A stretch of DNA of 64,000 nt from Synanceia verrucosa (GCA_029721515.1 CM056556.1:2356501-2420500); one strand, 5' to 3'. Shown: positions 12,851 to 25,256, numbered from the stretch's first letter. Program-made: numbers and translations. The notes: generated from the sequence alone by a model not told the origin.

Positions 12851-13869
12851 AACACAACAATAAAATATTGTTCTTATATATGGATCTGATGACTTATCAG
12901 CCATAAATGGGACATTTATACTTCATATTTTGTGTTTAATACATTGACATCAATCAGAAACACCTGTTGACGCTGGGCTGCAGGTCTATTTATATCTATT
13001 TCCACCAGACTTTTCATCTTAAGTGTTTCTGAACTCATTTTGTTCCCCTTTATTGCTTCAACTTTGGATTCAAAGTCTCTACAAACTCTGATCACCACAT
13101 TATTGGTTTCATTTGAGGGTTATGGAGTCTATGTGCATCTAACATCTACAAATGTTCATCCACTGTGAAGACATCTTACCCTAAAATAGTCCAGGGAAGC
13201 AACAAACATGCACTGACAAGGACAACGTCCGGAGGGATCACGGACACCAGAACACAACGCTGATCAGAGCTGGAATGTGACACTGACTTCCTGGGTACGA
13301 CAGGAAGGAGGGAAGTACAGCTGGCACACAAACAGGAAATGGCCGAAGTCGCCACACAATGGGGTTTCCTGCACCCCCCACCTCCACGCCACACGATTCT
13401 TCACTTCTCACTTACTCACCTCTGCCTCTGATTTCTCAAAATCCTCGTCCTCATCCTGATAATTCCCCGATCCATATCCTCACCAGCTCCCTGCTGACCC
13501 ACCCCATCCTCACAGATAAAAGCTCAAATGAAAACAAGAAGTCATAAATCACTGAAGTGTTCCTCTGACAAAAAGAACAAAGGTTCCCTTTGTTTATTTG
13601 GAACCCATGGCGTTAACTGTGCAGGCCAATAATCAAATAACATAAGGAAAGATTTGGGAGCTAATGTAGTCATTTAGTGTTCGACGTCACAAACCAACAA
13701 GATGAGCGCAGTTTGAGGAGAGTTAATGAAATATCCTGCCAATCTAAAAGTCCTAAAACAACTACAAGTGAATCCTTCCAATAAAATGATCCATAGCAGG
13801 AAGTCTTGTGAAAGCGGTCATAGCTGTTCCTAAAAGCAAAGCACCGTATTTCGTACAAATTTTGACAAA
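12851..13869. other. Non-coding stretch, nothing recognised
   Basis: Unique-looking sequence, with C-rich segments near 13370-13510. No exon, RNA or element could be supported. Confidence 0.5.
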
Positions 13870-14070
13870 ATCAATTCATACGTAAAAAACTTTGTCAGGT
13901 AACTTTCATAATTAATTTACACCTCTTCCAGAGTTATTATAACTCAAACCGCAATCTTTACCTGAACCTAACCAACTTGGTCCCTGTGAAGATGCATGTT
14001 TATTTTGAAAAAACTGGAGAAAATGAAAACATGCGTCTCAGGAAAAATGAGGACTTGCTTTTTGTAAGAC
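13870..14070. repeat. Diverged copy of the CCTAACC-type diffuse repeat
   Basis: Phrases such as TACCTGAACCTAACCAACTTGG and CCCTGTGAAGAT match those at 8700-9300 and 16210-16270. Confidence 0.4.
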
Positions 14071-15479
14071 ATCAGATCGAATGAGAACATGTTGAAGTAC
14101 AGTGAACGTTTACCTTTATTGAGAATTCCCATCCAACGAAGCCATACGGTGGAAAAACACAAAAGAGGGTGATCCTATAGCAATCACAACCCACTTTGTT
14201 ATCAGATATTACAGAGGATTGTAGGAGAATAAGGACTGGGAAAATCAAGTAACTGGGTGACAAACAAGAAAACAAGTAAAGACACATTTTAAAATGCACA
14301 TCAGAAGCAAACGTACCCCTGCTGCTTCCTACTGCTTCATACATTTTCAATACAACCTGCTGAAAATATGCAGCTTTTATTCGTCTTTGTGGAATTCAAA
14401 TGATGCATTTCACAGGGCCGGTGAACAATATAGAGCGATGAAATCACCAAGCTCATAACGTCCAATGAAAACAGAGACCAGGCTGTGAGTAATTTCGTCA
14501 CCTCCATTCAAAAAAGCTGAAATTACTTTAACATGAATAACGCCAACAATTACAACTCAGCTCAGAACCCATGATGAACAGATCAGCCACAATTTAATTG
14601 GATGTAAAACAGGAACACATCAAGCATATTTCCATGATCATGACATTAAAATAATTGCTATATTGATTGGCCATAAGTAGAACCCAAACTGGTTCATTAC
14701 GGAGCAATTCTTCCACAAACACATGGGGAAAAAAAAATCTCAATTTACTGCAAAGTCAACAGCTCTGTTTATTCTGCACCACAAAACACACACAAGCTAA
14801 GTGTTGCCCCTCCTATAACTTGCAGGCAAATGTACAAGAAGATAAAAAATAAAAGCCATTTTTCACTCTCTCTTCTGCAAACATTTACACACATACAGTA
14901 CAGAGGTGCTGCAAGGCACAGCAAGAAAAACATTTCATCTTTCATCCTTTTACAAAAGACCAAATGCTGTTTGCACATTTGGTGAAGTGAGAAAGCTGCT
15001 GTGGAAATAAGTGTCCAGAAAGCCATGAGTAGACCTCTCAAACCGAAAATTCAGAGGGACTGACTCCACGTTCCTCCTTAAAAAACTAAACAAAACAAAC
15101 CCCGGTCAGCATTTGGATCGAGTCTGAAATCTCAGTGGTTCTAAGGGCCAGATGTAGACCACAGTGTGCTATTAACGCACTAATGGATCCCTGGATAAAC
15201 ACATATACGAACGCCGGAGACGGACCCACACAGGACTTGGACCTGAAGGCTGAGCGTCGGCCTGAACAGAACCCGGTGTGCATCGAGATCTCCCACTGCG
15301 ACCAACATGGCTGCCAAACACAGCAGACAGAAACAGATGAGAGAAGGTATGGGAAGAGAAAACCAGAGGAAAAACAAAGTGCTGCCTCTGAGATAATACA
15401 AAGGGGCTTTCCCGCAAAACACCTACAGCATATTAACCCACAATTAAGTGTTGGGTTTAACGACTAAAACTATACCTTT
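14071..15479. other. Non-coding stretch, low repeat content
   Basis: Mostly unique AT-rich sequence. The part around 14395-14660 (with AATTACTTTAACATGAATAA and AACAATTACAAC) has few repeats and could be a conserved non-coding element, but nothing decisive is visible. No gene is supported. Confidence 0.4.
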
Positions 15480-16265
15480 AGTACCTTTAGCAGAGGTGTG
15501 CTCAAAGCTATAATTACAAGTAAATGCACTGTGATTGATACATGCCACAAAATCAATTCGAAAACCAGAATATTTTCATAAACCTAACTAGGTAGTTTGT
15601 GTCATGTCACTTCTGTACTTAAGTTATGCCCCTATTTAAGGTATTTTAACCAAGAACATAATCTTTTCCTCAAGCTAAGTATGTTTTGTCATATAAAGTC
15701 ACTTCTGGAGATATTACCTAAACCACAATCTTTTCCTAAACCTACGTAGTTTTTGTCACATCACCTTCAGACTTAGCTTACCTTTAGAAATATTTTACCT
15801 GAAAGCTAACCCACAATCTTTACATCACATACCTTTCGTACTTAAGTTACGTCCCTATTGGAATTATTTTAACCAAGAGCACAATCCTTCCTAAACCTAA
15901 GTGTTGTTGCGTAACTTCCATACTTCAGTTACTTTTGGAGTCATTTTAACCTAACCAGGATCCTTTTCATAGAGTATTATTTGTCATGTAACTACCGCAG
16001 TTATTATAAAATAAACCTTTTCCAAGTTATGTCCCTGTAGTAATTTTAAACTAAACCACAGGCTAGTACCAAGTACTTTTTGTGATGTAAAATCTTTCCC
16101 TAAACCTTATCTTATTAACTTACTTAAATAAACTTAAATCGTGCGACTTCCAGTGTAGCACAACCACTTCCTGGTGTGTTGTAACTTAACCACACTCTTC
16201 TCTTAAACCTAAGTAGTGTTGTGGGCTAAAGCTATCCAAGCCATTTCCTGTGAAGACAGGAGTTT
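15480..16265. repeat. Long diffuse array of the CCTAAACC / TTAAGTTATGCC family
   Basis: At least eight degenerate repeats, each containing an AATCTTTTCCTAAACCTA-like phrase, a TTTTGTCACAT-like phrase and a CTTCCGTACTTAAGTTACG-like phrase, spaced about 70-110 bp. This is the largest block of the family in the window and looks like an old, diverged tandem array. Confidence 0.6.
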
Positions 16266-17169
16266 ATTTTGAAAATGCTGACGCTGGAAATTCATAGGAA
16301 AGAACACAAAGCTATCATGTACTGACAACACATTGACGGGTCACTGCTGTATTTGTTTACCAGTAGAAATATGCAGATAAAATATAATGAAAACTCCAAG
16401 TCAACGATAACCACATTCACCATAATTCAGCCTCACCGGCTGTCAGGAAGGAGGAGGAATCTTCTGGAACCCACATGAAAAGAGGGACTGCTTTCACACA
16501 GATCTGAATCAAAAGGTTTCACTTTCTGACAAGCACTGGTCCCTGATGAGACCACACTCCGCCTGAACCAGGTTTCCCTGGTCTTGTTGTGACAGGGATT
16601 CTCCGTGTCTTTTTACCTGACAAATAAGAAAAAAAGGTGAAGTCGTGACAAAACCGTGTAGTTGTGGCGAGTTCTGGAAGTCGTTGGAAGACCTAGAATG
16701 TGCTCTCCGTCTGATAAAAGCCCAGTTTTCCTGATGAGGCTGCAGGGAATACAGTGTGTTTCATTAGCCGAGCACACATAGCTTTATTTAGATTCCCCCA
16801 TCCTCCCTCAGAGACACACCGTCACTGTGAACTCTGCACACACCGGGGGGTCGGTGGTGGTGGTTGGGAAGGCTGAGCATGCCTGCACATACTGTACGAG
16901 CGAGGGAGAGTTCAGTTAGATGTGAGTACATCTGTAGGTAGAGTATGCATTTAGAGAGAGACCTGAAGTGTTTGTGTCTGCAGGGAAGCATTCGAGTGGG
17001 TTGTTTCATTCAGGCCTAAAAATTGAAAAATACAAACTGGCACAATCAGCCGACTAGCTCCCTGACAGAACTAGCATTTAGCACAGGCGCTAATGGAAAT
17101 ATCCATAACTTGAAGTGAAAACAAAGTCCAAAGGTGGTCAAGACAGAGTCCAGAGTAAATTCATATTGT
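16266..17169. other. Non-coding stretch, nothing recognised
   Basis: No gene, RNA or element could be supported. Base composition is ordinary and only short open frames are present. Confidence 0.5.
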
Positions 17170-17760
17170 CTTTCCAATAGGGGTAAGGAAAATATTGATA
17201 TGGCAATACATATATTGTGATATATTTTCTTCTTTTTTTCCCCAAAAACAGTCATGGTGTGGACCAATTGTAAATCTTCCGCACGTTGAAATAAAAAGTT
17301 GAATCAACTAAATAAAATAATCTGTGTTAACTGGACATACTTGTATTAAGCTGCATTTTAAATTTGTCAGTGATCTATGTCGAATATTGCAATACGTCAC
17401 AAATCACAATAATGTATCGCATCGTGACTTAAGTGTTGCGATACATATAGTCCTTTCCCCCAAAAAAATACATTTTTTGGGCCATTTGTAAATCCAGAAC
17501 GACTCCCGCACGTTGAAATACAAAGTTGAATGAAAAATAAAATAATCTGCATTAACGCAGTAACTTTGAAGCCCTAATATATATGTGTATATGTATGTAT
17601 ATATAAATATATGTACATATATATAAATTGAATTTTAAGCGGTATTTTAAATTTCTCAGTGATCTATGTAGAATGTCGCATTATGTTGCAAATCACAATA
17701 TCGCAATAATGTATCTTATAGTATCACGATGCGTATTGTATCGTATAGTGATGGAGGAAT
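17170..17760. mobile_element. Composite hAT-like MITE remnants
   Basis: Two nested or tandem copies of a CAATAATGTATCGC / GATATTGTGATATA-type element. The phrases GGCCATTTGTAAATCCAGAA, TGTCAGTGATCTATGTCGAA and CAATAATGTATC are shared with the element at 28940-29375. An AT-rich run (TATATGTGTATATG) lies at 17577-17625. Confidence 0.5.
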
Positions 17761-18084
17761 TAGGTTGGGCTAAACTAATCCTTCTATATATTGATCCATA
17801 TATTAATATTGATCCATCTTCTAACATTAAAGTGAAAGAAAAGGCAACAACAGCCAGACCAGCTGCCGAGATCCAAGACAAGTCCAGACTCGAATACTAC
17901 TACGTTGCCCATATCCTGCCATCTTCCTTCACTCCTTCCATGCTTTGTTCAAACATGCACCCATCACCTCCCCCCTCCATCTTTGTCCGTCCTTCTCTTC
18001 TGTCCTAACTCACAGCCTCAATAAGAAAACCCTTTGTCTTTCTTTTTTTATCCTCCTAAACAACACATGCACGCTATCAGGGCC
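17761..18084. other. Non-coding stretch, nothing recognised
   Basis: Unique sequence leading into the GC-rich block at 18085. No feature is supported. Confidence 0.45.
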
Positions 18085-18530
18085 ATTTATTCCCAAAGGC
18101 AGCCCAAGGCCCTGGTGTTCCCGGATCTCTCTTTGACGGACGGGTCACCGCGGCCAATCGCACATTGGTCTGGTGGCCCAAAGAGGCGGGACGAGGGTTC
18201 GGTGTAGCCAATGAGACGCCGGTTCTCCCCCCGGAGGGGCGGGCTGATTGACAACTGGTGCTGGACAGAAGTCAAGAGGGTAATTGTCATCCAACTCTCT
18301 CTCTTTATCGGTCCGTCTCTCATCCTAGACACTCCTTTTTTCCCCCCGTCCACCCTCCCCACCCCGCTACAGACTCCAGAGGGACTCTCTCATTGGCCGC
18401 CCTTCCCGTCCCCCAGGAACGACTTTGTGACGCCACTGGCCGAGGGCTGATGCCAATCTCCATCGCCAGCCCGCCCCCCCGGGAGCCTCCAACACCCCCA
18501 CCATAACTTCAATGGCCTGTGTCAAGCAAC
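18085..18530. promoter_or_regulatory. GC-rich block with CCAAT and GC boxes, candidate promoter
   Basis: The block is much richer in GC and CpG than its surroundings. It has GCCAATCGC (~18153), AGCCAATGAG (~18207), an inverted CCAAT (CATTGGCC, ~18391), GC boxes (AGGCGGGAC ~18184; GGGGCGGGC ~18236) and CTGATTGACAAC (~18244), which resembles a PBX/MEIS-type site. That mix is typical of a CpG-type promoter or a strong enhancer. No convincing coding first exon was found on either strand, so its target gene is unknown. Confidence 0.35.
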
Positions 18531-18738
18531 ACAAACACACAGAGAAGCAAGCACTTCTAGCCGGGGGGACGAGGACAGAAGCTGATTAACCAAATACTTT
18601 TATCAGCAGTAAAACCGCTCTCTCTGCCTGCCTGCTTTCACAACAAAACAGCCTTAAAATACATAAACACACACATGCAGACACACATCCCGAGCACTGG
18701 CCAGAAACACCAGGCCAATCTGGGGTTTGGGACGCTTC

Positions 18739-18786
<48 letters not shown>

Positions 18787-19791
18787 ACGCATGCTTTGTT
18801 TGTGAGGCGGTGTGGAAAGGGACTGAGGTAGCAGAGGGCTTAGATGGATGGCAGAAGAGAGACAACAACAACAAGCACACAAAGCCTGGCGGACAAGCTT
18901 CATCGCCCTCCCTATCTTCCTCTTTCTGCTGTTTCCGCTCTTCCTCACTCGTCTCTTTCGGCCCAAACTGTTTCTTCAACATCTGATAGTCTTTTTTTTC
19001 TACTTATACCTACTTTTTCCTCTGGTTATATCCATGGATTCACAGCTGCCTCCAGTTCATTCCTATGAACACTTCTCAGCGGCACACAATGCAAAAAAAA
19101 AAAGCTTCTGGGTATGAAATTGCCAGAATTATCAAGTGATATTCGGCATCCTTTGGGCCTTTTTGTTTCCTCCCAGCTCTGTTCATCCTCTGACTCTTTC
19201 ACATTAACAGAGGAAGGACAATAACTTTGTAACATCAGTTAGATGTCTTTTTCCAAGTTTTTTTTGGGGCTCAATGGCATCACGTGACGGACATGGAAGC
19301 TGTATTTATGGATGCAAATAACAGTTATTTTAATTATTGTTTGGTCGATAAAAATGTTTGGGATGGTGGGAAAAAAGGACGATATTTTTTTTTCCCCAAA
19401 TAGCCAAAAAAACCGACAGCCTAATTTAGATATTCAGTTTAAAACAAAAAACAAACACTAACGTGCCAACGTCAATAAATAAGAAACATATTTACAGATA
19501 TTATCCTCCTGTCGAGAGCTGTTATTTCACATAGTCACTTATTTAAGCTTTTTAAGGAATTTTAGTATTTTAGATTTTGAACTGAACTGCATTTCTAAGC
19601 CAACAACTTGGGTCCATGTTTACTTCCTGTCAGCTGAAGTCATTCATATCCACGACAACAGGAAATAAACAGTGACATATTTAAGTTCAAAACTGTGAAA
19701 CGGTCAAAAATTTAAGATTATTTACCCAACAAATGGACAGAAATCCTGACAGCTTGTTTATAGACAGACAGTTTATAAAAAATACTTGCTT
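18531..19791. other. Non-coding stretch with a GT microsatellite
   Basis: Contains a (GT)n run of about 22 units at 18740-18783. The remainder is unique AT-rich sequence without gene signals. Confidence 0.5.
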
Positions 19792-20279
19792 TTAACCCAC
19801 TGAATGCTTGAAATCTGATGCTTGAATGCCATCAACATAATAATACGTGATTTAATATGTAATAATAAGTTTTTTTTTCGGCAGCAGGTCGCCGATCACG
19901 CTCTCACACAGCCTGTGAGTAATGTTGGGGCTTCTGGGAGATGTAGTCATAGCATAAAGAGACGGTATACACCACAGAGATCAAAACAGGAAGTGGAGAC
20001 GATCGAGATTAGAGAGTAAAACAAACAGAATCTGGATAAAAAGTGGTGATTTTGGTGAAAGTGTCCTCTACTCTACCTCTGATAAAACAAGAATGGAACA
20101 AGGTAAAAACAAACATTTTTTTCATGATGAAATAGAGAGTCTCTTCTTTCATTTGAGCTATTCAGTGTTTTCAGAGACATAGTACAAAATATTCTGTGGG
20201 TCTAGAAATATGACTCAAAATGGAAAAAAAAACACTGGAACAAGACACTTCCTGTTTTATAAAACACTCAATGAGTTAA
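19792..20279 (+). mobile_element. TTAA MITE, full-length copy
   Basis: Flanked by TTAA at 19792-19795 and 20276-20279. The left end reads TTAACCCACTGAATGC and the right end ACACTCAATGAGTTAA, a diverged inverted pair. The internal sequence is closely matched to 30591-31088, including GGCTTCTGGGAGATGTAGT (19929-19947). There is no transposase, so it is non-autonomous. TTAA targets are the hallmark of piggyBac-type transposition. The family assignment is inference from ends and target site. Confidence 0.85.
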
Positions 20280-21572
20280 CAAGACAGGAGCTTTGAACAC
20301 GTACTAGCATTTAAAACCACTTATTTATACGTTTGAAACACATGAAGAGATGACAATACAAAAAAAAAAAAAAGCGCTGGCTCGATGTTCGGGGCCAAAC
20401 AACACAGCTTGAGATTAAAGAGCCTCTCTGATCTGACATTTGTTTTTCTGTCTGTCAGAGAGAGAGCAGCGAGAGGAGGAATCGATAGCAGAGCAAATGT
20501 GGAGAGGAAAGAGAGTGAGGAGTAAGAGGAGGAGGAGAGGAGGGAGGTGAAAGGGAGGTGAAGGAGGGCAGCGAGGACGGAGAGGGAAAGCATTCCTCTG
20601 GAGGACCTGGACGCTGGGGAAGGATCCAGAAATAACTGAACTAGAAGTTCCCCCGGCAGCCTCCGCTCGCCATCACAGGCCGGGACACGAGTCAAATAAA
20701 GAAGAAGTTCACCGTCAGACGAGTCCAACATGAACAGAGGAATTACGAGGAGCAGCTGTAGCAGTGCATGAACAACAAGAGCTGCAGACTGGAGGGTGGA
20801 GGGCGGAGGGCGGACATAATTGCCTTCTCTTGTAGTACAGGCTCGGGAGTGCTTTTTGACTGAAGACACCAATTTCACGCTAAGGCATTATTTAGCTTGA
20901 TACAAACTTGATTAGGCTTTACAGGAGGAGAGAGAGAGCGAGAGACAGCGACACAGAGAGGAAACAGGAAATAAACAGCTTTGTGTCACGCCGCATCGCC
21001 GGCGGATGGATTAACTCGCTCGTCACGCTCCTTCTGGGAGCTGCAAGAAAAATATACACAGCAGAGCGTGGTGCGCTCGGAGCGTGGCTGCTTGTTTGTT
21101 TGTTTGTTTGAGAGGATGCATAATCAAGACACAACATGTGGTTTAAAAATAACAGGATTACATTATTATATTCAAAAAGGAGGCTAAAAGTAAGAAGCTT
21201 TGGGTCAGCTGCATCGAGTTTCTGCAGGTACAAATTAACATCACAAAGGTTCCCCACTTTGAAAATGGGATCGTGCATTTTTGGAGAAAATAATTGATAA
21301 ATTGATTGATGATACATGTTTCATAAATTACTTTAGTTCATAAAAATACAGTGTTTGAAACAAGCTGTCAGGATTTCTTTCCATTTGTTGGGTCAATGAT
21401 GTCAGCTGGCCGAGAAACGCAGTTTAATTTTAAAAAAAAAATAATCTTAAATGCTAAAATTCCTTTAAAAAAAGCTTAAATAAGTGACAATTTGAGATAA
21501 TAAGCAGGAGAATAATATCAGTAAATATGTTTCTTATTTATTGACGTCGGCATAATGGACCAATGGGTTTAT
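20280..21572. other. Non-coding stretch
   Basis: A purine-rich (GAGGAGGAGA) patch at about 20505-20600 opens one minus-strand frame of 185 residues. It is low-complexity and has no splice or domain support. A (GTTT)n run lies near 21092-21108. Nothing else recognised. Confidence 0.5.
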
Positions 21573-21692
21573 CAAAACTGTTCGACACTGAAACGGTTTA
21601 AAACTGTTCGAAACTGTTTAAAATAGTTTAAAACGGTTCAAAACTATCTAAAACTGTTCAAAACTGTTTGAAATTGTCCAAAACTGTTCAAA
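21573..21692. repeat. 10-bp tandem repeat with phased A-runs
   Basis: About twelve imperfect units of the form AAACTGTTCA/AAACTGTTTA. The AAA run returns every 10 bases, close to one helical turn, so the DNA may be intrinsically curved. Confidence 0.85.
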
Positions 21693-22522
21693 CTCTGACT
21701 ATCCATCAAAACATATTTTACTTCCGCATTTTTTTTTACGCAATTTTAACATTTTCTGTGTGTTAGCAGTTAAATCTATTTCATGTTTCAAGTACTGAAA
21801 ATTACAAAATAAATTCATAAAAGAATAAACAGGCAGAACCTGCTGAACAAAGCCACTTTCAAAGCAAACATAATTCAAGACACAATAACAGGTCATAATT
21901 AAACAGGACTAAAGATGCAGATTACATGGAGGGGTGACCATAAACTAAAAAGGATCTCTTATTTTCTTTCTGCTCCTTCTTATTCAGCTTGGTCTCTCTC
22001 ACTTTCTGCTGCTCCGACTCCATTGTGAGTCTCCCAGCAGGACGCCGTTGCCTTTTGACTGGGAGGTGAATGGAAAGGAGTTAGAAAAACCAACTGAGGA
22101 CTCGAGCGCTAAAAAAGAAGCATCGGTGGGTCTGCAGAGCGGCGCACTACAAAGAGCCGGCAGAGTGGCCAATAAAAAAGGAACACAACACAAGCAGCTT
22201 GTTCTGCTCAAGACTCACCACTCTGAGGACAAAGCACATTAGTGTGAGCGCTCAGTGGATGAATCATAAAAAAAGACCCTGGCTGTTCAGCCACACAAAG
22301 CAGCATGTGCTAGAAAGCTGCATACATGCACGCTAAATGTGGTCCACATGCACAGTCGCCAGGGAAACAATGCTGGTGAATGCCAGCGTTTTAGCGTTCG
22401 GTGACCTTGTATATCGAGCGGCCGTTATTTAAAGTTGCGTGATGTTTAACGAGGATTAACAGGCGAGAAAGTCCACTAAAGGGGGGGAGGGTGAGCCTTT
22501 ACACCAGGAGGCTGCTCCTCAT
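21693..22522. other. Non-coding stretch
   Basis: No gene supported. Just before the 54-bp array, the sequence GTGACCTTGTATATC (~22401) contains a TGACCTTG half-site of the nuclear-receptor monomer type. It is a single weak motif. Confidence 0.4.
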
Positions 22523-23712
22523 GTTCACTGTGAAACCAAAGAGGAACGAGGACCTTACGCTCGTAACGTGACATTGTTCCACTGTGAAACCAAAGAGGAA
22601 CGAGGACTTTACGCTCGTAACGTGACATTGTTCCACTGTGAAACCAAAGAGGAACGAGGACTTTACGCTCGTAACGTGACACTGTTCCACTGTGAAACCA
22701 AAGAGGAACGAGGACCTTACGCTCGTAACGTGACACTGTTCCACTGTGAAACCAAAGAGGAACGAGGACTTTACGCTCGTAACGTGACACTGTTCCACTG
22801 TGAAACCAAAGAGGAACGAGGATCTTACGCTCGTAACGTGACACTGTTCCACTGTGAAACCAAAGAGGAACGAGGATCTTACGCTCGTAACCTGACACTG
22901 TTCCACTGTGAAACCAAAGAGGAACGAGGATCTTACGCTCGTAACCTGACACTGTTCCACTGTGAAACCAAAGAGGAACGAGGACCTTACGCTCGTAACG
23001 TGACACTGTTCCACTGTGAAACCAAAGAGGAACGAGGACCTTACGCTCGTAACGTGACACTGTTCCACTGTGAAACCAAAGAGGAACGAGGATCTTACGC
23101 TCGTAACCTGACACTGTTCCACTGTGAAACCAAAGAGGAACGAGGATCTTACGCTCGTAACCTGACACTGTTCCACTGTGAAACCAAAGAGGAACGAGGA
23201 TCTTACGCTCGTAACCTGACACTGTTCCACTGTGAAACCAAAGAGGAACGAGGACCTTACGCTCGTAACGTGACACTGTTCCACTGTGAAACCAAAGAGG
23301 AACGAGGACCTTACGCTCGTAACCTGACACTGTTCCACTGTGAAACCAAAGAGGAACGAGGACCTTACGCTCGTAACCTGACACTGTTCCACTGTGAAAC
23401 CAAAGAGGAACGAGGATCTTACGCTCGTAACCTGACACTGTTCCACTGTGAAACCAAAGAGGAACGAGGATCTTACGCTCGTAACCTGACACTGTTCCAC
23501 TGTGAAACCAAAGAGGAACGAGGACTTTACGCTCGTAACGTGACACTGTTCCACTGTGAAACCAAAGAGGAACGAGGACCTTACGCTCGTAACCTGACAC
23601 TGTTCCACTGTGAAACCAAAGAGGAACGAGGACCTTACGCTCATAACCTGACACTGTTCCACTGTGAAACCAAAGAGGAACGAGGACCTTACGCTCGTAA
23701 CCTGACATTGTC
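22523..23712. repeat. 54-bp minisatellite, about 22 copies, CpG-rich
   Basis: Head-to-tail units containing CACTGTGAAACCAAAGAGG, AACGAGGA, a variable CCTTACG/CTTTACG/TCTTACG, then CTCGTAACSTGACA. Each unit has a perfect inverted pair TTACG-CT-CGTAA and four or more CpGs, so the array is a dense CpG cluster. The period is 18 codons, and three frames (one plus, two minus) stay open for about 390-410 codons. Because the frames on both strands are open for purely arithmetic reasons, and no promoter or splice sites are present, I treat the array as non-coding. Confidence 0.97.
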
Positions 23713-24265
23713 CCACTTGTTCCTCAACACTCTTACTCCTGTTACGTAATTTTGTTCTGCTTGTTCCGCAACATTGTTACGCTTGTAAGACAACATTATT
23801 CCACAACACTGTTCCATAATGTTGTGACAACACAATGTTGTTCCGCGTGTTCCTCAGCAGCGTTACTCCTGTTGCATAATGTTGTTACGCTTGTTACGCA
23901 ACATCGTTACACTTATGCTTGATATGCAACATTGTTGCATTAGTTGCAAAACACTGTGAAGCTTGTTATGCAATAATGTTACACAATGTTGCTGCGCTTT
24001 ATTGTTCCACTACTTTGTTACGCTGCATTGTTACACTGCTTTGTCATGTTACGCTGTTACACTATGTTGTTACGCTACCTTGTTATGCTACCTTTTTACG
24101 CTGTTACGCTGCATTATTAAACTAAGTTGTTACGTTATGTTGTTCTGCTGCCTTTTTACACTACCTTTATACACTCCACTATTCCACTGCGTTGTTTCAC
24201 TACCTTGGTACATTACCTTTTTACACTACATCGTTTCACTGCATAGTTACACTACATTGTTATCT
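23713..24265. repeat. Degenerate short-unit repeat (CATTGTTACGCT type)
   Basis: Continues directly from the 54-bp array. Loosely repeated 12-20-bp phrases such as ACATTGTTACGCTTGT, TTGTTACGCTACC and TTGTTCCACTA extend to about 24265. They share TTACGCT and TTGTTCCAC with the larger unit, so this may be decayed or ancestral material. Confidence 0.7.
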
Positions 24266-25214
24266 GCAAAATGCAACCAGCTGAGCTTTCCAGGACTATA
24301 AGTACAAGACCACAGGAGGTGAGGAGGTTCTGGGGGTCAGACCAGGGGCAGAAAGATCTAGAAGTCCTCACACTAACCAACACTCACACAGATTTAGCAT
24401 TTCCCAAAAGTGTCCCTTTCATCAACAGCAGGAGAGAGAGGGAGGGTGGATATATTATGCATCAGCCAGGTGTGCAGAGGGGCGCTGCTAATTGCCCCCA
24501 CCACTAATATTTAATGTACAGAATAGGAACGAAAAGGAGGGGGGTTATTAGAGGAAAGGAAGGTAAGAGGCAAAGGAGAGGAGACGAAGGAGGGAAGGAA
24601 GGAGTGCAAAATAATTAGCTATCATTCATTTTCACCAAACCAGCATAATTTAAGATTATCTGGATGCCTACTGGCTACACTGACATCACAGTCCTGTCAG
24701 TGAAATCCAAGATTTTTGATAGTTAATAAAAACATTTTTAGTGTCAGAATTACAATTATTTTACTTCTCAACATATGTAATGAACAGCCGCTAGCAGCCC
24801 TGCAGTTACAAAACATCACTCACAATGTCATCATATTTCACAACTAAAACAAATAAAAGCTGAAAAAGTCGGTCAAATCTTCAGCTGCTTCAGCTATCTG
24901 ATAATCTAATAAGCTTCAACTAAAAACAGACTTTAAGACCTGAACAAACACCCCAAACAGAGACAAACACACTGCAGTGGAACAAAGAAACACGCTTAAT
25001 CTGCTTGTAAAGGACTGTAAGAGATGCTACACACACACACACACACACACCGAGCCTTGTAGGAAACTTAGAAGGGCCCACGTCCTCTGAGACTATCTAG
25101 TGGTAGAGGGATTCTAGTTTGGCAACCAGGTCTGGATTGACTGAGTGTGAGTGTGTGTAGTCACACCAGCATCATCTTTCTCTTCTTAAAAGCTGAGGGC
25201 ATGAGCTCAGCTAC

Positions 25215-25256
<42 letters not shown>

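Noticed and set aside
20321..20878. A 185-residue minus-strand frame as a gene
   Set aside because: It runs through a purine/pyrimidine-rich patch and has no recognisable domain, splice sites or Kozak context.
22476..23749. Proteins of 393-410 residues on both strands of the 54-bp array
   Set aside because: The period is 54 bp, so the frames persist by arithmetic. There is no codon-use signal or gene structure.
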